Assembly: GCA_934692295.1 (NCBI GenBank)
Contig: CAKUTL010000047.1
Coordinates: forward strand, 1-11,912
Origin: an uncultured Candidatus Melainabacteria bacterium
GTDB lineage: Bacteria; Cyanobacteriota; Vampirovibrionia; Gastranaerophilales; Gastranaerophilaceae
DNA length: 11,912 nt
Direction of reading: 5' to 3'
This document shows positions 6,701 through 11,912 of the stretch, one piece after another. Made by a program: the position numbers and the translations under genes. Positions within the stretch are counted from its first letter, which is position 1; each line of letters starts with the position of its first letter. Under the pieces are notes generated by a model that did no database searches, was not told where the DNA came from, and saw only the letters and a list, made by a program, of their open reading frames with translations.

Positions 6701-7936
6701 TTATTTGAATAAAGCTTCAAAAATTCCTTCTGAATATGTTGGATGAGCAAAGCAAATTTCTTTTAATTGGTCAATTTTAATGTTATTTTGCATTGCAATA
6801 AGTATTTGCTGAAGAAGTGAAGATGCTTCTTTTGACACAATGTGAGCTCCAACAATTTTATCTTCTTGAGATAAAAGCTTAATAAAACCTTCTGTTGAAT
6901 TATCACAGTGTGATTTCCCAAGTGCAGAAATTAGAACCATAGATTTTTTATATTCTTCTCCTTCTAAATCTTGTTCTCTTTTTCCTACCCAAGCGATTTC
7001 TGGTTCTCCATAAACAACAGACGGGATTAAATCTTTTCGATATGGAATATTTTCGGTCTTTTCAATAGCTTGTTTAATTGCGTAGTGAGCTAATTGGATT
7101 TCTCCTGCTTCATCTCCAATATATGAAACTCCATCTATTTTTTCTTGCGAATTTGGTTCTCTTCCAATTGCAACAAGAATTAGCTCTGGATTTAAGGTTT
7201 CTCCAGATGAGAGTGTAACGATATTATTTTCAATTTTTCCCACATAATTTTTAGTGTAAAATTTAATCTTGTTAGTTTTGAAAATTCGTTCAACTCTTTT
7301 TGAAACTTCTGTATCTGCAAGTGGTAATAAATGTGGTGCAAGTTCTACAATTGTTGTTTCAACTCCAAAGTTTGAAAAAATTCTTGCCCATTCAATTCCG
7401 ATAGCTCCAGAACCAACAATTAAAACTGATTTTGGTAATTCTGAAAGGTTTAGAATATCATCAGATGATAAAATGAATTTATGGTCAAATTCTAACCCCT
7501 TAACTGTTTTAGGTTTTGAACCTATTGCAGAAATAATTTGTTTTACGTGGTATTGTTCTCCGTTTACATCTATGATTTCATTTTTTGATGTGATTTTTGC
7601 ATCGCAATTTACAACTGTAACTTTTGAATTCTTGAGAGCTAACTCAATTCCTTTTCTTAATTTTTCAATGGTTTGATTTTTTCTTTCAATCACTTTTGAA
7701 TAATCCAGATGGATATTTTCAACAGAAATGCCAAAGTCTTGAGATTTTTGAATTGATTTGAATATTTCGGATGCGTGAAGAATACTTTTTGTTGGAATGC
7801 ATCCTTTGTTTAGGCAAACTCCACCGATATTTTCTTTTTCAAAAAGAACAACAGTTTTGCCTTTTGATGCGGCGTGTAATGCGGCTGTATATCCAGCTGG
7901 ACCCGCTCCGATAATTCCTAAATTAAATTCGTTCAT
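6701..7936 (-). CDS. lpd: Compact dihydrolipoamide dehydrogenase-family flavoprotein
   Basis: This is a class I pyridine nucleotide-disulfide oxidoreductase, most like dihydrolipoamide dehydrogenase (E3), which reoxidises the lipoyl arm of 2-oxoacid dehydrogenase or glycine cleavage complexes with NAD+. Visible features are the FAD-binding GIIGAGPAGYTAA (7-19), the redox disulfide GGVCLNKGCIPTK (C41, C46), the NAD-binding VGSGAIGIEWA (174-184), the second FAD motif YIGDEAG (272-278) and the C-terminal catalytic AHPTYSE (H398, E403). It is 411 aa against about 460-475 for the family. Between AIGREPN and the YIGD motif there are only 11-13 residues where typical E3 proteins have over 30. A ribosome site (AAGGA) lies in the 13-bp gap after alr. 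No E1, E2 or glycine cleavage genes are nearby, so the physiological partner is unknown. Other disulfide reductases of the family are less likely given GGVCLNKGCIPTK. Confidence 0.88.
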   Translation of the reverse strand: MNEFNLGIIGAGPAGYTAALHAASKGKTVVLFEKENIGGVCLNKGCIPTKSILHASEIFKSIQKSQDFGISVENIHLDYSKVIERKNQTIEKLRKGIELALKNSKVTVVNCDAKITSKNEIIDVNGEQYHVKQIISAIGSKPKTVKGLEFDHKFILSSDDILNLSELPKSVLIVGSGAIGIEWARIFSNFGVETTIVELAPHLLPLADTEVSKRVERIFKTNKIKFYTKNYVGKIENNIVTLSSGETLNPELILVAIGREPNSQEKIDGVSYIGDEAGEIQLAHYAIKQAIEKTENIPYRKDLIPSVVYGEPEIAWVGKREQDLEGEEYKKSMVLISALGKSHCDNSTEGFIKLLSQEDKIVGAHIVSKEASSLLQQILIAMQNNIKIDQLKEICFAHPTYSEGIFEALFK

Positions 7937-7949
7937 TTGTTAATCCTTA

Positions 7950-9074
7950 TTATCTTGTGTAAACTCTTGGAAGTCTTACTTTGAGACGGCAAGTAAGTTC
8001 GTAGTTAATTGTGTGCAAGATTTTTGCCCATTCGTCTATTGATTTATCTTCATCCAAAAGTGTAATAACATCCCCGGTTGTGGCTTTTACTCCTGTTATG
8101 TCAAACATCATTTGATCCATAGTGATGTTCCCGACTTGAGGAACTTCAACCCCATTTAGACGTCCTGTAATTTTGTTTGATAGTAGTCTTGGAATCCCAT
8201 CAGCATAACCTAATGGAACGGTTGCAATTGTTCTATCGCCTTTTGCAGTGTATGTGTGGCAATAACTAATACCTTCTCCGTCTTTTGCGGTGTGAATATT
8301 TACTATTCTACCTTTCAGTGAAATCAGCTGCTTAAGTTTAGGCATTCTAAAGTTTACCCCTTCAGGGAAATCAGGATATAAACCGTACAATGCAATTCCA
8401 ACTCTTCTCATATTTGAATTTGGAACATCATAACAAATTGTTCCTGCGGTATTTAGAATATGTAATAACAATCCTTTTGTATCAATGTTATCAATAACAC
8501 CATTCCATTTTTCAATTTGTTCTTTTGCTTTATCCAATTCTTCTGCCGCTGCAAGGTGAGTAAAAATACCTTGAAATTCTAAGAAATCACAATTTTGAAC
8601 TTTTTTGATGAAGTCAACCGCAACATTTGCTCGGACTCCGATTCTATTCATTCCAGTATCAAGTTTGACATGAACCTTAGGTTTAATTCCTGTGCGTTTA
8701 TATGCTTGTTCACAGGCTTGAATGTGGTCTTCCGAAAATATTGAAATACTAATATCGCTTTTTACTGCACTCTCTACTGCCCAAACCGGAACAGCTCCAA
8801 GAACAAGAATATCGCAATTAATTCCAGCTTGACGGAGATCAACACCTTCATCAATGGATGCAACTCCCAGCATGTCAATTCCGCTTGCTAAAATAGTTGG
8901 TGCAAGCATTACTGCTCCGTGTCCGTAAGCATCTGCTTTTACAACTCCGAGGAGTTTAATCCCTTGAGGTACATTTTTTCGGATTTCTTTAATGTTGTTT
9001 TCTAAATTTGAAATATTGATTTCAACCCACGCATCACGGTGGATATTTATATTTGTTTGTCTTGTATTTTTCAT
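7950..9074 (-). CDS. alr: Alanine racemase
   Basis: This PLP enzyme interconverts L- and D-alanine for peptidoglycan synthesis in the cytoplasm. The PLP lysine lies in VVKADAYGHG and the catalytic tyrosine in GISYCHTYTAKGD, with supporting motifs KLDTGMNRIG, MRRVGIALYG, LGYADG and ITMDQ. Counting from the ATG at 9074 (374 aa), these are K46 and Y271. A longer frame begins at a TTG (9093-9095), but the -10 element of a good promoter falls just after that TTG, so the TTG cannot be on the transcript. The ATG at 9074 is only three bases from the predicted transcription start, making this a leaderless or near-leaderless message. The family fold starts near residue 14, consistent with the shorter protein. 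It is the first gene of the alr-lpd-ndk-tgt run. Confidence 0.95.
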   Translation of the reverse strand: MKNTRQTNINIHRDAWVEINISNLENNIKEIRKNVPQGIKLLGVVKADAYGHGAVMLAPTILASGIDMLGVASIDEGVDLRQAGINCDILVLGAVPVWAVESAVKSDISISIFSEDHIQACEQAYKRTGIKPKVHVKLDTGMNRIGVRANVAVDFIKKVQNCDFLEFQGIFTHLAAAEELDKAKEQIEKWNGVIDNIDTKGLLLHILNTAGTICYDVPNSNMRRVGIALYGLYPDFPEGVNFRMPKLKQLISLKGRIVNIHTAKDGEGISYCHTYTAKGDRTIATVPLGYADGIPRLLSNKITGRLNGVEVPQVGNITMDQMMFDITGVKATTGDVITLLDEDKSIDEWAKILHTINYELTCRLKVRLPRVYTR

Positions 9075-9083
9075 AGCAATTTT

Positions 9084-9112
9084 AGTATAGGACAAAATTT
9101 TTTTATCATCAA
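9084..9112 (-). promoter_or_regulatory. Promoter of alr and the downstream run
   Basis: On the minus strand TTGATG (9107-9112), a 17-nt spacer and TATACT (9084-9089) match the sigma-70 pattern well. The predicted start is 9077, three bases before the ATG. No Shine-Dalgarno sequence fits in so short a leader. This promoter decides the alr start codon. Confidence 0.65.
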
Positions 9113-9130
9113 TAAAATAATCTCATTCAC

Positions 9131-9153
9131 TTATTTGATACATCTTCAAATGA
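9131..9153. repeat. Inverted repeat, possible operator for the permease genes
   Basis: ATTTGA, seven bases, TCAAAT at 9133-9151 form a perfect 6-bp inverted repeat. It extends by a T-G wobble and one further T-A pair to 9131-9153. It overlaps a -35-like TTGATA (9135-9140) of the plus-strand permease genes and lies about 20 bp beyond the alr -35. A dimeric regulator bound here could control the permeases. The repeat does not match an operator that I can name. Confidence 0.4.
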
Positions 9154-9161
9154 ATTATGCT
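9135..9161 (+). promoter_or_regulatory. Possible promoter of the tandem permease genes
   Basis: TTGATA (9135-9140, 5 of 6 matches) and TATGCT (9156-9161, 4 of 6) are 15 nt apart, shorter than the ideal 17. That spacing is reminiscent of promoters that need an activator, but it could equally be a misassignment. The predicted start near 9168 would give a leader of about 27 nt containing the GAGGA ribosome site. It is back to back with the alr promoter. Confidence 0.35.
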
Positions 9162-9194
9162 AACATTGTCTTGGAATAATATGAGGAAGTATAA

Positions 9195-10190
9195 ATGGAA
9201 GAAATTTTACAGAATATAAAAGATATTTTAGGCGTGCCGGCATTTTTAATAAATCAATGTCCGATATTGCCTCAATACATAAAATTGGCATTAATAGATA
9301 GTATAAATTTTATTCCTTGGTTGTATATTTTATATTATGGAATTGAATTGTTAGAACGGTTTTTCTTAACTCATATTGAAATTTTTGTGAAATTAATTCA
9401 AAAATTAGGACCGTTATTTGGCGTCGTAATTGGTAATATTCCTGAGTGCGGTTATCAAGTAATCGCAAGTACTTTTTATTCCAGAAGAATGATGACTAGA
9501 GGTACATTGTTGGCGTTTTTAATTGCCGGTTCTGACGATGCTTTGCCTTTGTTATTTATGGACTTTAGTAAGGCTTTTGTTATTATTCCGATTGTTATTA
9601 TAAAAATTATTGTAGGTATAATTGTAGCCTATTCTGTGGATATAATTGGTGCAATTATGGCGGGGAAGAAAAAAATAATTGAAGATGTGAATGTTATAAA
9701 TTCTGATTTGAATGAACCGGCATGCTGCCATCATAGAATTCAAACAATAGAAAACCCTCCATATTGGTATATGCACCCATTTACACATACTTTCAATATG
9801 TTTATGTTTACTTTTATTTGTTTGGCATTTTTCTATTGTTTAATTCAAAGTAGTGCGTTGGGTTCAGCTGAAAACTTGGCAAATTTCTTTATGATCAATT
9901 CTCCAATTCAAGTCATTGTTACTGCATTATTGGGATTAGTTTCAAATTGTTTTGTATCAGTATTTTTAGCTGTTGCATATGTAAAGGGTGTAATTAGTTT
10001 CCCTGCATTACTTTCAGGATTGATTACGGTTACGGGTTTAGGTTTAATGACTTTGACTAAAAGATGTGAAAAGAAAAATGATGTAACTTTTATAACCGGA
10101 GTATTGCTAGTTACAGCAATTGTTGTAGGTTTGATTGCGTATTATAATATGCAAGTGTTAGATTTGTTTAAAGATTTTATAGGTGGATAG
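9195..10190 (+). CDS. Putative 10-TM metal exporter (ArsP_2-like), first tandem copy
   Basis: This is a polytopic inner-membrane protein of 331 aa with about eight to ten hydrophobic segments. It resembles the family described as putative heavy-metal exporters (Pfam ArsP_2) and often annotated 'putative manganese transporter'; the substrate is not established. Key features are GPLFG followed by NIPECGYQVIASTFYSRR (81-98), the acidic pair in AGSDDALPLL (111-120), a hydrophilic loop with CCHH (177-180), the HPFTHTF segment (194-200) and a second-half repeat SNCFVSV (250-256). The ATG has GAGGA six bases upstream. The protein is about half identical by eye to the next gene in the first half. Compared with that copy, the Ser of CGFSV is Gln and the second-half IPNC has become VSNC, so it may be a specialised or regulatory partner. 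It ends 9 bp before its paralog. Confidence 0.8.
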   Translation: MEEILQNIKDILGVPAFLINQCPILPQYIKLALIDSINFIPWLYILYYGIELLERFFLTHIEIFVKLIQKLGPLFGVVIGNIPECGYQVIASTFYSRRMMTRGTLLAFLIAGSDDALPLLFMDFSKAFVIIPIVIIKIIVGIIVAYSVDIIGAIMAGKKKIIEDVNVINSDLNEPACCHHRIQTIENPPYWYMHPFTHTFNMFMFTFICLAFFYCLIQSSALGSAENLANFFMINSPIQVIVTALLGLVSNCFVSVFLAVAYVKGVISFPALLSGLITVTGLGLMTLTKRCEKKNDVTFITGVLLVTAIVVGLIAYYNMQVLDLFKDFIGG

Positions 10191-10199
10191 GATATTAAG

Positions 10200-11210
10200 A
10201 TGCACGGATTTATAAATTTAGTAACAAGTTGTATGAATATTATTTGTCATTTGCCGGAACATTTGATTGAACCGATAGGTTTTCTTCCGGATTTTGCAAA
10301 GGATGCACTGATAGACAGTTTAAATATACTACCGTTTTTATTCATTGTTTTTGTAATTATTGAAATTATTGAACAATACTTTACAAAGAAAAGACATTTA
10401 TTTGTGTTCTTTATGAAAAAAGTCGGTCCGATTTTTGGTAGTTTGCTTGCTTCAATTCCTCAATGTGGATTTTCTGTAATTGCTAGTACGATTTATACAA
10501 GAAGAATATTAAGTAGAGGAACATTAATTGCGGTATATTTAGCTACATCAGATGAAGCTATTCCTGTTTTATTGACTTATCCAAGCAAGGCATATATTAT
10601 TATTCCGATAATTGCTATAAAAATTGTGGTGGCAATTATTGCTGGTTATTTAGTTGATATATTAATTGGTTATAAGGCAAAAGAACCTGAAATTGAACAA
10701 CACCATCATTTAGCATCTGTTGAAATTCATTCAGAACATGGATGTTGTCATCACCAATTGGCAGATGCAACAAAGACGATGGATTTTTGGTTACACCCAT
10801 TAAAGCATACTTTGAATATTTTTGGATTTATTTTAGGTATTTCTTTGGTTTTGGGTTTTGTTCTTTCAAGAGTTGGAACTGAAGAAGTAATGGCTAAATA
10901 TTGTTTGATGAATTCTCCATTACAGCCATTTTTAGTTTCATTGATAGGTTTAATTCCAAATTGTGCAATTTCTGTAATGTTAACTATTTTGTTTGTGAAA
11001 AATACAATTAGTTTTGGTTCTTTGCTTGCAGGATTGTGTACATCTGGAGGTTTGGGAATTCTAGTTCTGTTAAATAAAAACAAGGATAAAAAAGATACGG
11101 CAATAATTATTTCTATCCTTGTTGTTGTTGGTACTTTGATAGGTTTGGCTTTTCAATATGACTTGTTCCATTTGAGCAGTTTATTTAAATTTATTGGAAT
11201 TCAATTATAA
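10200..11210 (+). CDS. Putative 10-TM metal exporter (ArsP_2-like), second tandem copy
   Basis: This is a polytopic membrane protein of 336 aa, paralogous to the gene before it. It carries the fuller form of the family motifs: ASIPQCGFSVIASTIYTRR (84-102), the acidic ATSDEAIPVLL (115-125), and in the second half LIPNCAISV (251-259) with SFGSLLAG (271-278). These two segments align with each other without gaps for 40 residues (13 identities by hand), showing an internal duplication. The central loop is rich in possible metal ligands: HHH (168-170), H177, H180 and CCHH (182-185), followed by HPLKHTLNIF (199-208). The ribosome site AGGA overlaps the TAG stop of the first copy, so the two are probably translated together. 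The family suggests metal export, but substrate and direction are inference. Confidence 0.82.
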   Translation: MHGFINLVTSCMNIICHLPEHLIEPIGFLPDFAKDALIDSLNILPFLFIVFVIIEIIEQYFTKKRHLFVFFMKKVGPIFGSLLASIPQCGFSVIASTIYTRRILSRGTLIAVYLATSDEAIPVLLTYPSKAYIIIPIIAIKIVVAIIAGYLVDILIGYKAKEPEIEQHHHLASVEIHSEHGCCHHQLADATKTMDFWLHPLKHTLNIFGFILGISLVLGFVLSRVGTEEVMAKYCLMNSPLQPFLVSLIGLIPNCAISVMLTILFVKNTISFGSLLAGLCTSGGLGILVLLNKNKDKKDTAIIISILVVVGTLIGLAFQYDLFHLSSLFKFIGIQL

Positions 11211-11224
11211 TATTGAGGAATGAA

Positions 11225-11912
11225 ATGAAACAAATTCAATCTGAAAAATTCAATAAGGCATTTGGTTTTCATCAACAAGGAAAGCTTACTCCTGCAAGAG
11301 ATTTGTATATGGAAATACTGAAAGATGAACCTTTAAATCACGAAGTCTGGGATTTGTTAGGTCTTTTGTATTCCCAAGTAAAAGATTTTTTAGAAGCCGA
11401 AGTTTGTATAAAAAAAGCTATTTCTATTCAGCCAGAATTATATTATTTTGAGAATCTGGCTGGAGTTTATCTCCAGAAGGGGGATTATGAGCTTGCAATT
11501 GATTTTTATAAAGAATTAACTACGCAATGTCCTAATCGTTATGAATACTGGTTTTATTTAGCTATGGCTTATAAAAATCATCATGATTGGGAACTTGCAA
11601 AAGAAGCATATTATAAGGCTATTGAACTTAATCCAAAATCTCACGAATCATATTTCAATTTAGCTTATCTATGTTTTAACGATAACAGACCTCAAGATGC
11701 AGTTGAGTGTTATAAAAAAGCATTAGAAATAAACCCTGAAGATTGGGAATCTACATATTTTCTTTCTCTTGCTCAAATGCAAACAAAAGATTATGAAAAT
11801 GGTTTAAAATCATTTGAATCTCGTTTGTGCAGGCATAGTGCAATTGTTTCGCAAGAAAAAACTTATCCGAACTTAATGAAAGAAAAACCTTTATGGAATG
11901 GTGAAGACTTAA
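11225..11912 (+). CDS. TPR-repeat protein, probable GT9-like glycosyltransferase (5' part only)
   Basis: The frame starts at ATG 11225, five bases after GAGGA, and runs off the window after 229 codons without a stop. It is built of about five to six TPR repeats of 34 residues with the typical A/G-Y-A...P spacing. The clearest run is from residue 107 to 174, for example AKEAYYKAIELNP and AVECYKKALEINP. After the repeats the sequence reads ESRLCRHS...KPLWNGEDL (198-229). In many bacterial TPR proteins a similar W-x-G-E segment immediately precedes a heptosyltransferase-like (GT9) domain, so that domain probably follows beyond the window. There is no signal peptide. It lies only 14 bp after the second permease gene and may share its transcript, although the functional link is unclear. 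Confidence 0.85.
   Translation, partial: MKQIQSEKFNKAFGFHQQGKLTPARDLYMEILKDEPLNHEVWDLLGLLYSQVKDFLEAEVCIKKAISIQPELYYFENLAGVYLQKGDYELAIDFYKELTTQCPNRYEYWFYLAMAYKNHHDWELAKEAYYKAIELNPKSHESYFNLAYLCFNDNRPQDAVECYKKALEINPEDWESTYFLSLAQMQTKDYENGLKSFESRLCRHSAIVSQEKTYPNLMKEKPLWNGEDL

Noticed and set aside
7269..7676. 135-codon plus-strand frame inside the flavoprotein gene
   Set aside because: It is antisense to conserved FAD/NAD-domain coding sequence, with no ribosome site and no recognisable protein features.
6701..7936. Frameshifted or decayed flavoprotein gene
   Set aside because: The frame is continuous and all redox, FAD, NAD and His-Glu motifs are present; only one loop is shorter.
9075..9095. 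TTG start giving a 381-aa alanine racemase
   Set aside because: The TATACT promoter element lies inside this extension, and the added residues are outside the conserved domain.
10751..11083. 110-codon minus-strand frame inside the second permease gene
   Set aside because: It is antisense to a clearly coding membrane protein and has no independent support.

Overview
The window is AT-rich bacterial DNA with short intergenic gaps, standard-code genes and mostly clear Shine-Dalgarno sites. Several features point to an uncultured gut relative of the cyanobacteria (Melainabacteria/Vampirovibrionia, order Gastranaerophilales). These are a type IV prepilin-like protein with the leader and helix FTLAEVLITLGIIGVVAAMT, a small protein that opens with the tag SPISFRA, and generally low-GC codon use. 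This placement is inferred from remembered sequence style, not from a search.

Layout. At the left edge is tRNA-Gln(UUG) on the minus strand, behind a near-consensus promoter. Next comes a minus-strand 199-aa membrane-anchored protein of unknown function, divergent from mutS (plus strand, complete, with a C-terminal clamp-binding motif). mutS is followed by a 161-aa two-helix membrane protein of unknown function. That gene meets a minus-strand 72-aa XRE-type regulator tail to tail, with 1 bp between the stop codons. The regulator is divergent from the prepilin-like gene, which in turn abuts tgt with no gap.

From about 9.07 kb down to 4.99 kb the minus strand carries a housekeeping run, in order of transcription: alr (alanine racemase), a dihydrolipoamide dehydrogenase-family flavoprotein, ndk and tgt. 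A good promoter lies just before alr and a second one before ndk. The flavoprotein is about 60 residues shorter than usual because a loop in its FAD/interface region is missing.

From 9.2 kb to the right edge, divergent from alr, lies the most interesting part. Two paralogous polytopic membrane proteins are arranged in tandem; both resemble the ArsP_2-type 'putative 10-TM heavy-metal exporter / putative manganese transporter' family. Each has an internal duplication around an I-P-x-C motif and a Cys-Cys-His-His loop. The gene after them, cut by the window end, has TPR repeats and the start of what looks like a glycosyltransferase-9-like domain. The 9-bp and 14-bp gaps suggest a single transcript.

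No CRISPR array, insertion sequence, phage gene or rRNA was seen. No gene-free stretch exceeds 300 bases; the longest is the roughly 134-bp gap before the prepilin gene.
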